NCBI GenBank assembly: GCA_016916535.1
Contig: CP070276.1
Coordinates: 1,302,001 to 1,366,000 of the forward strand
Reading direction: 5' to 3'
DNA length: 64,000 bases
Origin: Dysgonomonadaceae bacterium zrk40
GTDB taxonomy: Bacteria; Bacteroidota; Bacteroidia; Bacteroidales; Dysgonomonadaceae
Shown here: in pieces, positions 1-9,890 of the stretch
Position numbering within the stretch: the stretch's first letter is position 1
Layout of the letters: every line of letters begins with the position of its first letter
Translations under genes and position numbers: made by a program
Notes under the pieces: model-generated
Seen by the model: only the letters and a program-made list of their open reading frames with translations
What the model was told of the DNA's origin: nothing
Database searches by the model: none

Positions 1-688
1 TTGTCACACCTTCTTTAGCGCCATTCTCATCCATAAAGGCATCACCGGCAGCAATACTATCAGCATATTGTGTCTTGAGATCCTCTTCCTGACGCTTCTG
101 CTGTTCAGCCTGTGCCTTCTCGGCAGCTGTCTGCACCATGCCGTTGGCATCCATCTTGCTGATGGCCAGCTCCTGGTTCTTCAGCGCGGAGATGATACCA
201 GCTAACACCTGATCCTTATTGACGCTCTTGGTGGAGTCACTGCCAAAAAGCATGTCGTTGAACTGCGGCAACATCTGCTGCGAGAACTGTACACCGATAC
301 TCAAACCATTACCGTATGCAGAATTTTCTTCCAGACCCATCGCTTCGGTAAGCCCCTTGATAAACTGATTCAAACGTGGAGCGTTGATCTTGTTGATTGA
401 ATCAACCTTCGCGTTCATTTCCTTCTGCAACACCTCTTTCTGGGTGGAATCGGCCGATGCGATCCGCATCTGATAATCGTACTCAATACCTGAGGCGCTT
501 TGCAGAACACCTGACTGCTCAAGGAACTGCACCAATCCCTGATCGGTCATGCTTACTCCGTATGCGTAAGATACGCTGTCAACTGAGTTCTTCAGTGAAG
601 TCTTAGGGGTAGAGGCACCGCCACAGGAGACCATCATCAAAGCCATTACGGCTACGGCACTAAAAGTGCCAAAAATTGTTTTCTTCAT
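1..688 (-). CDS. FKBP-type peptidyl-prolyl isomerase lipoprotein (3' part missing)
   Basis: The gene reads leftward from an ATG at 688 and stays open to the window edge, giving 229 codons. It starts with a lipoprotein signal peptide (MKKTIFGTFSAVAVMALMMV then SCGG, with the Cys near residue 22), so the product should be lipidated and exported to the envelope. The visible part matches the helical FKBP N-terminal dimerisation domain: it has NSVDSVSYAYGVSM near residues 36-49 and a Gln/Lys-rich linker near 190-210. The catalytic FKBP domain would lie beyond the window. It follows the next FKBP gene by 61 bp with no visible promoter box between them, so co-transcription is likely. Prolyl isomerase function is inferred from family architecture, since the active domain is not seen. 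Confidence 0.85.
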   Translation of the reverse strand, partial: MKKTIFGTFSAVAVMALMMVSCGGASTPKTSLKNSVDSVSYAYGVSMTDQGLVQFLEQSGVLQSASGIEYDYQMRIASADSTQKEVLQKEMNAKVDSINKINAPRLNQFIKGLTEAMGLEENSAYGNGLSIGVQFSQQMLPQFNDMLFGSDSTKSVNKDQVLAGIISALKNQELAISKMDANGMVQTAAEKAQAEQQKRQEEDLKTQYADSIAAGDAFMDENGAKEGVT

Positions 689-749
689 TTCTGTTTACTT
701 ATTTATTCGTTAAAATTCTTTTGATTCTAATTCTTTACTGCGTTTGAGC

Positions 750-1334
750 CTATTCAATCCCGAGCAACTCAACGTCGAAGATCAGCGTTGAATTGGGTTC
801 GATGGAGTTGCCTGCACCCTGCTCGCCATATGCCAGGTAAGAGGGGATGAAAAGACGCCACTTGGAACCGACGGACATCAGCTGCAAGGCTTCTACCCAT
901 CCTTTGATCACCTGGTTCACACCAAACAGGGCCGGTTCTCCGCGCTGTACTGAGCTGTCGAAGACGGTACCGTCGAGCAGCGTACCGTGATAGTGGCATT
1001 TCACCTTGTCGGTGGCGGCAGGCTTGGCACCGTTGCCTTCTGTCAGTACTTCATACTGCAGACCGCTGGGCAGCGTCACCACCTTTTCATTTTTTCCGTT
1101 TTCAGCCAGAAAGGCCTTTCCCTCTTCCAGGTTATGGGTCAGCATCTCATCCTGACGTTTGCTGAAAAACGCCTGAATCACCTGGTTGGCTTCCTGTGGC
1201 GACAGCGATGGGGCTGTGTTGTTGAATACACTGTTGAAAGCATCGGTAAAAGAGGCTACATCGATATTGCGCAACCCGGAATTCATCAGATTTGAGGCCA
1301 TACTCATCCCGAGGGCATAACTTAATTTATCCAT
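750..1334 (-). CDS. FKBP-type peptidyl-prolyl cis-trans isomerase, cytoplasmic form
   Basis: A 194-residue protein with no signal peptide. Residues 1-75 form the helical FKBP_N segment (MDKLSYALGMSMASNLM...). Residues about 90-194 form the FKBP fold, with GLQYEVLTEG, HYHGTLLDGTVFDSS, VIKGWVEALQLM and YGEQGAG..IEPNSTLIFDVELL, the usual hallmarks of the active-site pocket. It should catalyse prolyl cis-trans isomerisation during folding. It sits upstream of, and in line with, a lipoprotein FKBP, making a cytoplasmic plus envelope pair. A -7 box lies about 30 bp upstream of its ATG, and the divergent sirtuin gene shares the intergenic region. Confidence 0.93.
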   Translation of the reverse strand: MDKLSYALGMSMASNLMNSGLRNIDVASFTDAFNSVFNNTAPSLSPQEANQVIQAFFSKRQDEMLTHNLEEGKAFLAENGKNEKVVTLPSGLQYEVLTEGNGAKPAATDKVKCHYHGTLLDGTVFDSSVQRGEPALFGVNQVIKGWVEALQLMSVGSKWRLFIPSYLAYGEQGAGNSIEPNSTLIFDVELLGIE

Positions 1335-1363
1335 TCACTTTTTTCTTTTATGACATTTGGGCA

Positions 1364-1371
1364 CAAAAGTA
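1364..1371 (-). promoter_or_regulatory. -7 promoter box for the FKBP genes
   Basis: On the minus strand this reads TACTTTTG, matching the Bacteroidota -7 consensus TAnnTTTG. It ends 30 bp before the FKBP ATG. No clear -33 TTG is seen at the usual spacing. Confidence 0.5.
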
Positions 1372-1414
1372 CGATTTTATGTTGAATTATATCCCCAATC
1401 CCGCAATAAAAAAC

Positions 1415-1422
1415 TATTTTTG
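1415..1422 (+). promoter_or_regulatory. -7 promoter box for the sirtuin gene
   Basis: TATTTTTG matches TAnnTTTG and lies 28 bp before the sirtuin ATG. It is divergent from the FKBP promoter, about 43 bp away. Confidence 0.5.
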
Positions 1423-1450
1423 CTGAATAAGAAGTGAGGAGAACCAATTG

Positions 1451-2140
1451 ATGAAAAAGAAATTAGTGGTGCTGACAGGCGCCGGTATGAGTGCCGAAAG
1501 CGGCATCGCCACTTTCCGCGATTCAGGTGGATTGTGGGATCGCTACCCGGTGGAGCAGGTAGCCACACCCGAAGGTTTTGCCGCCGACTCGGAGCTGGTA
1601 CTCGGTTTTTACAACATGCGCCGCCGTGAGCTGCTGCGTGTAAGCCCCAACGAAGGACACAAGGTGCTGGCTTCGATGGAGAAAGATTTCGAAGTGCACA
1701 TCATCACCCAGAACATAGACAACCTGCACGAACAGGCCGGCAGCAGCAGGGTGCTCCACCTGCATGGCGAGCTGATGAAAGCCCGCTCTACGGGTGAAGA
1801 GACGCTTGTTTACGACCTCGACCCGAAGGATAGCGACATCCTCCCGGGCGACCTTTGTGAAAAAGGATTCCAGCTGCGGCCCCACATCGTCTGGTTCGGT
1901 GAGGCGGTTCCCATGATGGCGGAAGCGGAGCGAATCACCCGCCAGGCCGACATCTTCGTCATCATCGGTACCTCCATGAACGTTTATCCCGCTGCGGGAC
2001 TGCTCGACGATGTGCGCAGGAGTGTGCCGGTTTACCTGATCGACCCCAAAGATGTAGCCACCCGCCGCTACGACATCCACCACATCCGCATGGGGGCTTC
2101 TGAAGGGGTGAAGGAGCTGCAGCGTCTGTTGACATATTGA
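1451..2140 (+). CDS. cobB: Sir2-family NAD-dependent protein deacylase (zinc-cysteine-free type)
   Basis: A 229-residue sirtuin. The NAD-binding motif LTGAGMSAESGIATFRDSGG is near residues 8-27, TQNIDNLHEQAG is near 87-98, and the catalytic His is in LHLHGEL near residue 105. FYNMRR near 53 gives the Y-x-x-R pair that favours succinyl/malonyl-lysine in SIRT5 and E. coli CobB. The protein has a single cysteine, so the four-Cys zinc site of most sirtuins is absent. I start at the ATG at 1451 rather than the TTG just before it. It should remove acyl groups from lysines using NAD. Its preference for succinyl over acetyl groups is inferred from the YxxR pair only. Confidence 0.9.
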   Translation: MKKKLVVLTGAGMSAESGIATFRDSGGLWDRYPVEQVATPEGFAADSELVLGFYNMRRRELLRVSPNEGHKVLASMEKDFEVHIITQNIDNLHEQAGSSRVLHLHGELMKARSTGEETLVYDLDPKDSDILPGDLCEKGFQLRPHIVWFGEAVPMMAEAERITRQADIFVIIGTSMNVYPAAGLLDDVRRSVPVYLIDPKDVATRRYDIHHIRMGASEGVKELQRLLTY

Positions 2141-2149
2141 TGAATTCGC

Positions 2150-2179
2150 TTTGAAACTCGGCGTTTTTTTGTAATTTCG
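2150..2179 (+). promoter_or_regulatory. Promoter of mutS
   Basis: TTTG at 2150-2153 and TAATTTCG at 2172-2179 are 18 bp apart, close to the -33/-7 arrangement of the Bacteroidota housekeeping sigma factor. The -7 box has C in place of the third T. The mutS start follows 28 bp later. Confidence 0.45.
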
Positions 2180-2207
2180 CTTCTTTAAAACAACAAAGGT
2201 AAAGCCC

Positions 2208-4823
2208 GTGGCAAAGAAGATAGCAGAGACACCGATGATGAAGCAGTATGTCGAGATCAAGAAGAAACATCCCGATGCCATCCTGCTGTTCCGCGTGGGC
2301 GACTTTTACGAGACCTTCTCCGACGACGCCATCATCGCCGCCGAGATCCTGGGTATCACCCTCACACGCCGTGCCAACGGCGCCGCTCAGTTCGTGGAGC
2401 TGGCCGGATTCCCCCACCACGCGCTCGACACCTACCTCCCCAAGCTGGTGCGTGCCGGGAAGAGGGTGGCGATTTGCGACCAGCTGGAAGATCCCAAACT
2501 GACCAAGAAGCTGGTGAAGAGGGGTATCACCGAACTGGTGACTCCGGGCGTCTCCATCAACGACACCATTCTGAACCACCGGGAGAACAACTTCCTCGGT
2601 TCCCTGCACATGGGTAAAAACAACCGCTACGGCATCGCCTTCCTCGATATCTCCACCGGCGAGTTCCTCACAACAGAGGGGGAAAGAGCCGAGATTGACA
2701 AGCTGCTTGCCGGCTTCTCACCAAAAGAGCTTTTGGTGGAGCGGGGCAACAGGAGAAAGGTGGAGGAGACCTTCGGCAACGCTTGGCTTCTCTCGGAGCA
2801 GGAGGACTGGATATTCACCGAGGAGGCTGCACGCGACCGCCTGCTCAACCACTTCGGAACCAAGAGTCTGAAGGGATTCGGCGTGGAACACCTTCCCCTT
2901 GGCATCATTGCATCAGGGGCGATTCTCCACTACATGGACCTCACGCAACACACCCAGATAGGACATATCAACGCACTGGGGCGGATTGAGGAGGAGCGCT
3001 ACATGCGGCTCGACCGCTTCACAGTGCGCAGCCTCGAACTGGTAACCCCGATGAACGAGGGGGGTAAGACGCTGCTGAGCGTGTTGGACAAAACCCTCTC
3101 CCCCATGGGATCGCGCCTGCTGCGGCGATGGCTGCTGTTCCCACTGAAAGAGGAGAAGGAGATCAACGAGCGGCTCAACGTGGTGGAGAACTTCTTCCGG
3201 CAGCCGGAGCTGAAAGCGCTGCTCACAGAACAGATTGCGCTGATAGGCGACCTGGAGCGAATCATCTCCAAGGCGGCAGTGGGTCGCATCACTCCCCGTG
3301 AGGTGGTGCAACTCAAGGTGGCGCTCACTGCCCTGGAGCCGATCCGCGAGGCGTTCCTCACCTCTGGCAACAAGAGCCTGGAGGAGATGGGGAGGAAAAT
3401 GGATCCCTGCACGACCTTGAGCGAGCGCATTGAAAAAGAGATCACCGCCGATCCCCCGGCACTGATGCACAAGGGTGGGTTCATCGGCAAAGGGGTTGAC
3501 ACTGAACTGGATGAACTGCGACAGATTGCCTACAGCGGCAAGGACTACCTGATGCAACTGCAGCAACGTGAAAGCGAGCGCACCGGGATTCCCTCGCTGA
3601 AAGTGGCCTTCAACAATGTCTTTGGCTACTACATCGAGGTACGCAACACCCACAGGGAGAAGGTGCCGGAGGGTTGGATCAGGAAACAGACGCTGGTGAG
3701 CGCCGAACGTTACATCACCGAAGAGTTGAAAGTGTATGAGGAAAAAATCCTGGGTGCGGAGGAAAAGATCATCGCCCTGGAGAACCGTATCTATGCCGCC
3801 CTGGTAGAAGATATCCTCAACTATATCCCGGCCATACAGGTCGACGCCGCCCTCATCGCACGGATCGACTGCCTCCTGGCATTCGCTACTGCTGCCGGTC
3901 AGTACCGTTACATCCGCCCGATGATCAACCGCTCCGATACCATCGAGATCCACAACGGTCGCCACCCGGTGATCGAGCGGGAGCTGCCCCCCGATGAACC
4001 CTATATCGCCAACGACCTCTTCCTCGACAACGACACGCAGCAGATCATCATCATCACCGGCCCCAACATGTCGGGTAAGTCGGCACTGCTGCGTCAGACT
4101 GCCCTCATCACCCTGATGGCGCAGATCGGATCCTTCGTGCCCGCGGAATCGGCCACTATCGGGCTGGTGGACAAGATCTTCACCCGTGTGGGAGCCTCCG
4201 ACAACATCGCCCTGGGCGAGTCCACCTTCATGGTGGAGATGAACGAGGCGGCCAGCATCCTCAACAACCTCTCCGAGAGGAGCCTCATCCTCTTTGACGA
4301 ACTGGGACGCGGCACCAGCACCTACGACGGCATCTCCATTGCCTGGGCCATCGTGGAATATATCCACGAGCACCCGCGGGCACGGGCCAAGACACTCTTC
4401 GCTACCCACTACCACGAGCTCAACGAGATGGAGAAGTCGTTCAAGCGGATCAAGAACTACAACGTGGCGGTGAAGGAGATCGACAACAGGGTGATCTTCC
4501 TCCGCAAGCTGATGCCCGGTGGCAGCGAGCATAGCTTCGGGATCCACGTGGCCCGCATGGCCGGGATGCCGCAGAGCATCACCCGCCGCGCCGACGCCAT
4601 CCTGGGTGAGATGGAGTCGAACGGCAGGAAAGAGGGAATCAGCAAACCGATCAACGACTTCATCGGCAAGCGCGAAGGGTACCAGCTCAGCTTCTTCCAG
4701 CTCGACGACCCCATCCTGTGTCAGGTGCGCGATGAGATCCTCAACCTCGACGTCAACAACCTGACACCCATCGAAGCACTCAACAAACTAAACGAGATCA
4801 AGAAAATTGTAAAAGGTAAATAA
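2208..4823 (+). CDS. mutS: DNA mismatch repair protein MutS
   Basis: An 871-residue MutS1. The N-terminal mismatch-recognition domain carries the Phe-x-Glu type loop [12 protein letters not shown] near residues 26-37. The core/lever domain spans about 250-560. The C-terminal ABC-type ATPase has Walker [13 protein letters not shown] near 617, Walker [16 protein letters not shown] near 695-710 and the switch His in TLFATHYHE near 730. It binds mispaired bases and recruits MutL in an ATP-dependent way. The start is GTG, which gives [14 protein letters not shown], the usual MutS N-terminus. Full length for the family. Thymidine kinase follows 69 bp downstream on the same strand. Confidence 0.97.
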   Translation: MAKKIAETPMMKQYVEIKKKHPDAILLFRVGDFYETFSDDAIIAAEILGITLTRRANGAAQFVELAGFPHHALDTYLPKLVRAGKRVAICDQLEDPKLTKKLVKRGITELVTPGVSINDTILNHRENNFLGSLHMGKNNRYGIAFLDISTGEFLTTEGERAEIDKLLAGFSPKELLVERGNRRKVEETFGNAWLLSEQEDWIFTEEAARDRLLNHFGTKSLKGFGVEHLPLGIIASGAILHYMDLTQHTQIGHINALGRIEEERYMRLDRFTVRSLELVTPMNEGGKTLLSVLDKTLSPMGSRLLRRWLLFPLKEEKEINERLNVVENFFRQPELKALLTEQIALIGDLERIISKAAVGRITPREVVQLKVALTALEPIREAFLTSGNKSLEEMGRKMDPCTTLSERIEKEITADPPALMHKGGFIGKGVDTELDELRQIAYSGKDYLMQLQQRESERTGIPSLKVAFNNVFGYYIEVRNTHREKVPEGWIRKQTLVSAERYITEELKVYEEKILGAEEKIIALENRIYAALVEDILNYIPAIQVDAALIARIDCLLAFATAAGQYRYIRPMINRSDTIEIHNGRHPVIERELPPDEPYIANDLFLDNDTQQIIIITGPNMSGKSALLRQTALITLMAQIGSFVPAESATIGLVDKIFTRVGASDNIALGESTFMVEMNEAASILNNLSERSLILFDELGRGTSTYDGISIAWAIVEYIHEHPRARAKTLFATHYHELNEMEKSFKRIKNYNVAVKEIDNRVIFLRKLMPGGSEHSFGIHVARMAGMPQSITRRADAILGEMESNGRKEGISKPINDFIGKREGYQLSFFQLDDPILCQVRDEILNLDVNNLTPIEALNKLNEIKKIVKGK

Positions 4824-4892
4824 AAGAGCTCCCGCATGCTGCTGAACGACGAAAGAGATGCAGCATAACAGGGAGCATCCTACCCCACAGGC

Positions 4893-5468
4893 ATGTACAA
4901 CGAAACAAACCACAACGAGACAATGCGCGCCGGCCGCATAGAGGTGATCTGCGGATCCATGTTTTCCGGCAAGACCGAGGAACTACTGCGCCGCTTGCGT
5001 CGCGCACGCATCGCCCGCCAGAAGGTGGAGATCTTCAAACCTGCACTCGACACCCGCTACTCGCAGGAAGAGGTTGTGTCGCACGACCGCAATGCCATCC
5101 TCTCCACCCCCGTGGAGCACTCCAGCAACATCCTGCTCCTCTCCTCCGGCGTGGAGGTGGTGGGCATCGACGAGGCACAGTTCTTCGACGAGGGACTGAT
5201 CGACGTCTGCCAGCAACTGGCCGACCAGGGGGTGCGGGTGATCATCGCCGGCCTCGACATGGATTTCCGGCGAGTCCCCTTCGGCCCGATCCCGGGGCTC
5301 TGTGCCATTGCCGACGACGTGATCAAGGTACACGCCATCTGCGTGCGCTGCGGCAGCCTGGCGAGCTACTCCCACCGGCTGGTGAAGAACGACCGTCAGA
5401 TCATGCTGGGCGAGACCGAAGAGTACCAGCCCCTATGCAGGGAATGCTACCGAAAGGCAACCACATGA
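4893..5468 (+). CDS. tdk: Thymidine kinase
   Basis: A 191-residue type II thymidine kinase. The P-loop is in [17 protein letters not shown] (about residues 16-32), followed by the Walker B-like [12 protein letters not shown] with the catalytic Glu near residue 92. The C-terminal lasso domain has two CxxC-type zinc pairs, CVRCG and CREC. It phosphorylates thymidine to dTMP for nucleotide salvage. It lies just downstream of mutS; a shared transcript is possible but no functional link is implied. Confidence 0.96.
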   Translation: MYNETNHNETMRAGRIEVICGSMFSGKTEELLRRLRRARIARQKVEIFKPALDTRYSQEEVVSHDRNAILSTPVEHSSNILLLSSGVEVVGIDEAQFFDEGLIDVCQQLADQGVRVIIAGLDMDFRRVPFGPIPGLCAIADDVIKVHAICVRCGSLASYSHRLVKNDRQIMLGETEEYQPLCRECYRKATT

Positions 5469-5596
5469 GCGAAGCACAAACATACAGTTTTTTAATTCGA
5501 TGTTAAACAAATAGTTTGGAGGATTGTTATTCCTTGAAGAGATTCATTTCAGGAACTGAAAGAGAATTGACAATTATTCATTAAAAACTACGACTT

Positions 5597-6067
5597 ATGA
5601 AACTGAAAAAAATCTTTTTTGCAGTGCTTCTTATCACTGCTTTTACCACTACACTCCATGCACAAGGCTACAACTCCGCATTTGGTGTGCGCCTGGGTTA
5701 TGACAATGGTCTTACCCTGAAGAAATTCTTCGCGCCGGCCAGTGCTGCCGAATTCATCCTTTCCGCCTCTCCCCGCCACTTCCAGCTCACAGGCCTTTAC
5801 GAATACCAGCAGCCAGTGGCAGGTGCACCCAACCTGGACTGGTATCTCGGTATCGGTGCCCACCTGGGTGGTATCCACAAGGACAGGGACAATTATGATG
5901 GAGCCCTCCTGCTGGGTGCAGATGTGATTGCCGGTCTGGAATATATCTTTCCCAGCGCCCCCTTCACGGCCTCACTCGACTGGAAACCGTCGGTAAACTT
6001 CACCAACGACTACAACGATTACTGGTATAGCGGCTTCGCACTCAGCTTCCGTTACACCTTCAGATAA
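5597..6067 (+). CDS. Small outer-membrane beta-barrel-like protein, function unknown
   Basis: A 156-residue protein with a cleavable signal peptide (MKLKKIFFAVLLITAFTTTL, then HAQ). The rest has alternating aromatic and polar strands (for example FQLTGLYEYQQPV and WYLGIGAHLGG) and ends FALSFRYTFR, with a terminal aromatic-x-Arg/Phe typical of outer-membrane barrels. About eight short strands fit the length, suggesting a small OmpW/OmpX-like barrel. No enzyme motif is visible. A strong rho-independent terminator follows directly, so it is probably the last gene of its transcript. Confidence 0.8.
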   Translation: MKLKKIFFAVLLITAFTTTLHAQGYNSAFGVRLGYDNGLTLKKFFAPASAAEFILSASPRHFQLTGLYEYQQPVAGAPNLDWYLGIGAHLGGIHKDRDNYDGALLLGADVIAGLEYIFPSAPFTASLDWKPSVNFTNDYNDYWYSGFALSFRYTFR

Positions 6068-6093
6068 TTGCTGCACAGTACATAATTACAGGA

Positions 6094-6121
6094 CCGCTCT
6101 CAATCGAGAGCGGTTTTTTTT
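6094..6121 (+). terminator. Rho-independent terminator after the small outer-membrane protein
   Basis: Perfect 8-bp stem CCGCTCTC/GAGAGCGG with a 4-nt AATC loop, followed by eight T. The T-tract runs into TTG at 6120-6122, which may serve as the -33 element of the next gene. Confidence 0.9.
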
Positions 6122-6152
6122 GCCATAGTCATCATAAAAAGTGGTATTTTTG
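6120..6152 (+). promoter_or_regulatory. Promoter of the uvrD-like helicase, overlapping the upstream terminator
   Basis: TTG at 6120-6122, a 22-bp spacer, then TATTTTTG at 6145-6152 (TAnnTTTG). The helicase ATG begins only 6 bp after the -7 box, so transcription would start at or within a few bases of the start codon. Confidence 0.5.
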
Positions 6153-6157
6153 TACCC

Positions 6158-8479
6158 ATGCAATTGAAGAGAGAAGAAAACAAAAAAGCGTCATTCCTCG
6201 ACAACCTGAACGAGGCACAGCGAGCCGCCGTAGAGTTTTGCGACGGACCCTCGCTGGTAATCGCCGGTGCAGGCTCGGGAAAAACACGCGTACTCACCTA
6301 TAAGATCGCCTGGCTATTGGAGCAGGGTCTCCCACCCTATTACCTCCTGGCACTTACCTTCACCAACAAAGCAGCCAGAGAGATGAAGAGCCGTATTGCC
6401 GAGCTGGTGGGAGAGAAACAGGCGCGCCGACTCTGGATGGGAACCTTCCATTCAATTTTCTCCCGCATTCTGCGCAACGATGCAGAAGCGATCGGTTTTC
6501 AGTCCAATTTCACCATCTTCGATGCCTCCGACTCCAAGAACCTGGTCAAGCTGATTATCCGGGAGATGGAGCTTGATGACAAACAATACAAGCCTGGAGG
6601 CGTACACAACCAGATCTCCAGGGCGAAGAACAGCCTGATCACCCCCGCTATGTATGCCGCCAACAGTGAATTACTCGACTACGACCGACAGGCACGCCGT
6701 CCGGCCATCAGTGAGATTTACAGCCGCTACCAGCAACGACTACGGTCAGGCAATAGCATGGATTTCGACGACCTCCTGCTCTACACAAACATCCTCTTCC
6801 GCGACCATGCCGAAATACTGGAGCGCTACCGCAACCAATTTCAGTTCATCCTGGTGGATGAGTACCAAGATACCAATTTCGCACAGCATCTCATCGTGAA
6901 ACAACTGGCAGACAAACACCACCGCGTCTGCGTGGTGGGTGACGATGCCCAGAGCATCTACTCCTTTCGTGGTGCGAACATCGACAATATCCTGAAATTC
7001 AAATCCGGATATCCAGAGACCAAGGTGTTCAAGCTGGAACAGAACTACCGCTCCACGCAGAACATCGTGAATGCCGCCAACAGCCTCATCAAGAAGAACA
7101 GCGAGCAAATCTTCAAGGAGGTTTTCTCTACCAACGATGTGGGAGAGAAGATTGAGGTGAAGAGTGCGTTCTCCGATTTCGAAGAGGGACTCATCGTCGC
7201 CAACAAGATCAGCCGGATGAGGCTCGAGAAGCATGTCGCCTGGAGCGACTTCGCCATCCTCTACCGCACCAATGCACAATCGCGCATCTTTGAGGAGTCG
7301 CTGCGCAAGAACAACATCCCCTACCGCATTTATGGTGGACTCTCTTTCTACCAGCGAAAAGAGATCAAGGATGTAATAAGCTACTTCCGGCTGATTGTGA
7401 ATCCGAACGACGAGGAGGCATTCCGCCGCATCATCAACTACCCCTCCCGCGGGATTGGCGACGTGACGGTCAGCAAGATCTCCTACGCGGCAAGGCAACA
7501 ACAGGTCAGTCTCTGGCAGGTAGTGGCCTCACCCTCTGTGTACTCACTGGATGTACATAGCGGTACGGCAAAAAAGATTGAAAAATTCCATGCGCTTATC
7601 AGTGGATTCATCGAACAGAACGAGAGCCTCAACGCATTTGAACTGGCACAAGAGGTGATCCGCAAGAGCGGCATCGCTGCCGAAGCCTACGAGGACATGA
7701 CCCCCGAGGGGATGAGCCGCACACAGAACATACAGGAGCTGCTCAACGCCATGAGCGAGTTTGTGTCGACACGACAGGAGCAGGGAGAAGAGCAGAACAG
7801 GCTGGTGGACTTCCTCTCGGAGGTCTCGCTGCTCACCGACCAGGATACCGACCGGGAGGCGGAAAACGAGAAGGTGACCCTCATGACGGTTCACTCTGCG
7901 AAGGGACTCGAGTTCAGCCATGTCTTCGTGGTGGGGATGGAGGAGGAGCTCTTTCCCTCTGCGATGGCACGCTCAGAGATGCGGGGGCTGGAGGAGGAAC
8001 GACGTCTCTTCTACGTGGCACTTACAAGAGCGAGGGAGTCCTGCACCATCACCTATGCCAAAAGCCGCTTTCGGAACGGACAGACCAACCCGGCACGGGA
8101 GAGTCGTTTCCTGAAGGATATCGACCCTTCCTATCTTGACATGGACAAGCAGACCACCTCCGGCATGGCCCGCACGGCGGAAGCAGACGATTTCTGGGGA
8201 TCGATGCGGGAACAACGGATGGAAAAAGAACGGGGCTTCACCCCACCGAAAAGAGCTATTCCCCTGCAGCAGACAAACTCATCCATCCCTCTCTCGAAAG
8301 AGGCAAAAGAGCTGCAGGAAGGGGATCTCATAGAGCATGAGAGATTTGGACGAGGAGTGGTCACGACCATCGAAATGGGAGGCAGTGACCGGCGTGCTTT
8401 CGTCGATTTTGAATCGGCCGGCAAGAAACAGCTGCTGCTCAAGTTCGCTCGCTTCACCATCGTAGGCCGGTCAGAGTAA
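6158..8479 (+). CDS. ATP-dependent 3'-5' DNA helicase, UvrD/PcrA family
   Basis: A 773-residue superfamily 1A helicase. Motifs in order: Q-motif LNEAQRAAVEF (about 16-26), Walker A GAGSGKTR (about 37-44), motif Ia ALTFTNKAAREM, Walker B LVDEYQDTN (about 230), motif III GDDAQSIYSFRGA, motif IV LEQNYRST, motif V TVHSAKGLEF (about 578) and motif VI YVALTRAR (about 626). The C-terminal DLIEHERFGRGVV segment is the Tudor-like RNA-polymerase-binding region of PcrA/UvrD. It should unwind DNA in excision repair and replication-conflict resolution. No upstream in-frame ATG exists, so the transcript may be leaderless. It converges with sucB. Confidence 0.96.
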   Translation: MQLKREENKKASFLDNLNEAQRAAVEFCDGPSLVIAGAGSGKTRVLTYKIAWLLEQGLPPYYLLALTFTNKAAREMKSRIAELVGEKQARRLWMGTFHSIFSRILRNDAEAIGFQSNFTIFDASDSKNLVKLIIREMELDDKQYKPGGVHNQISRAKNSLITPAMYAANSELLDYDRQARRPAISEIYSRYQQRLRSGNSMDFDDLLLYTNILFRDHAEILERYRNQFQFILVDEYQDTNFAQHLIVKQLADKHHRVCVVGDDAQSIYSFRGANIDNILKFKSGYPETKVFKLEQNYRSTQNIVNAANSLIKKNSEQIFKEVFSTNDVGEKIEVKSAFSDFEEGLIVANKISRMRLEKHVAWSDFAILYRTNAQSRIFEESLRKNNIPYRIYGGLSFYQRKEIKDVISYFRLIVNPNDEEAFRRIINYPSRGIGDVTVSKISYAARQQQVSLWQVVASPSVYSLDVHSGTAKKIEKFHALISGFIEQNESLNAFELAQEVIRKSGIAAEAYEDMTPEGMSRTQNIQELLNAMSEFVSTRQEQGEEQNRLVDFLSEVSLLTDQDTDREAENEKVTLMTVHSAKGLEFSHVFVVGMEEELFPSAMARSEMRGLEEERRLFYVALTRARESCTITYAKSRFRNGQTNPARESRFLKDIDPSYLDMDKQTTSGMARTAEADDFWGSMREQRMEKERGFTPPKRAIPLQQTNSSIPLSKEAKELQEGDLIEHERFGRGVVTTIEMGGSDRRAFVDFESAGKKQLLLKFARFTIVGRSE

Positions 8480-8545
8480 GTGTTTAACTTTCGTATAAAA
8501 AAGAGAACAGCTAAATACAAGAGCTGAGAAGTCTCGCACTGCGAA

Positions 8546-9838
8546 TCAAAGATCCAGAAGGGCTTTCTCCCCGCTGCTGCCGGTGAACAGCAACTCCAGC
8601 GGATTCTCCAGCAACTGCTTTACCCGCACTAGGAAACCGACTGAATCTTTGCCGTCAATCACCCTGTGGTCGTACGACAACGCCACATACATCATCGGCC
8701 GGATCACCACCTCACCCTCAACGGCTACCGGTCGTTCAAGGATGTTGTGCATTCCCAGGATGGCCGACTGTGGCGGATTGATGATTGGTGTAGACATCAT
8801 TGAGCCGAAGACACCACCATTGGTCACGGTGAAGGTACCACCGGTCATCTCAGGGATGGAAAGCTTGCCGTTGCGAGCCTTCTCAGCTACCTCAGCGATG
8901 GCTTTCTCTATCTCTGCCAGGGTGAGGCTCTCCACGTTACGGATCACCGGCACCATCAGTCCCTTGGGTGCACTCACCGCCACCGAGATATCAGCATAAT
9001 CGTAGGTCACCAGGTTTTCACCATCCATCATGGCATTCACATTGGGATACTCACGCAAGGCAACCGCACAGGCTTTCAGGAAAAAGGACATCATCCCCAG
9101 CTTGATACCATGCTTCTCTACAAACTGGTTTTGATAACGCTTGCGCAGATCCATGATTGGTTTCATATCCACCTCGTTAAAGGTGGTGAGCATGGCAGTC
9201 TCATTCTTCACTGATACCAGCCGCTCACTCAGCTTGCGGCGCAATGAGCTCATCCGTTCGCTGCGGCTCTCCCTGTTCACAGGTTGACGCAATCCGACGG
9301 GACTGTGAAGATTACCGGCCGACATCGCAGCCTCCACATCTTCACCTCTGAGACGACGGAGTCCCTGAATCACATCCTCCACAGAGAGACCGTTCTCCTC
9401 CATCATCTTTGCAGCCAAGGGCGTCACCTTTACCTCCTCGTAAGCGGTACTCTCTGACGTGGTTGTCGGCCCCTTCTCTGCGGGTACAACCTCTTTCTCC
9501 GGCTCGGGTGTTGCAACTTTCTCTGCCTTTTCTCCCGATGGTGCGTCAACAGATGCCTCTGTCTCCGGGGCCTCTGCTGTTGCTGTCTCCTCCGGAGCTA
9601 CAGATGTATCGATCACGCAGGCAACTACACCCACCTCCAGCATCTCTCCCTCAGGAGCTTTGAAAGTGATTTTTCCACTTTCGTCAGCAACCAGCATCAG
9701 GGTTGCCTTTTCTGATTCCAGTTCGGCAATCTCGCTGTTCTTCCTAACAACAGACCCGTCGGTCACCAACCAGCGCGTCAGTTCTACATGAGTGATTGAT
9801 TCTCCGGGACTTGGTATTTTAATCTCTACTTGTGCCAT
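8546..9838 (-). CDS. sucB: 2-oxoglutarate dehydrogenase E2, dihydrolipoyl succinyltransferase
   Basis: A 430-residue acyltransferase. Residues 1-80 are a lipoyl domain; the lipoylated Lys lies in ELESEKATL near residue 45. An Ala/Pro/Glu-rich linker covers about 85-135, a peripheral-subunit-binding domain covers about 137-172 ([19 protein letters not shown]), and the catalytic domain ends with [16 protein letters not shown], carrying the HxxxDG active site. It transfers succinyl groups from the E1-bound intermediate to CoA. Length and order fit SucB. It lies 52 bp downstream of sucA in one operon. The E3 dihydrolipoamide dehydrogenase is not in the window. Confidence 0.94.
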   Translation of the reverse strand: MAQVEIKIPSPGESITHVELTRWLVTDGSVVRKNSEIAELESEKATLMLVADESGKITFKAPEGEMLEVGVVACVIDTSVAPEETATAEAPETEASVDAPSGEKAEKVATPEPEKEVVPAEKGPTTTSESTAYEEVKVTPLAAKMMEENGLSVEDVIQGLRRLRGEDVEAAMSAGNLHSPVGLRQPVNRESRSERMSSLRRKLSERLVSVKNETAMLTTFNEVDMKPIMDLRKRYQNQFVEKHGIKLGMMSFFLKACAVALREYPNVNAMMDGENLVTYDYADISVAVSAPKGLMVPVIRNVESLTLAEIEKAIAEVAEKARNGKLSIPEMTGGTFTVTNGGVFGSMMSTPIINPPQSAILGMHNILERPVAVEGEVVIRPMMYVALSYDHRVIDGKDSVGFLVRVKQLLENPLELLFTGSSGEKALLDL

Positions 9839-9890
9839 TATTCTTTAATTGAGATAGATTGAATGAAGTTGATTCTGAGATGGGGCTGCC

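Noticed and set aside
2913-4547. A 544-codon open frame on the minus strand opposite mutS
   Set aside because: It is a shadow of mutS: the encoded protein is rich in His, Val, Gly and Asp with no domain, as expected from the reverse frame of a GC-rich gene.
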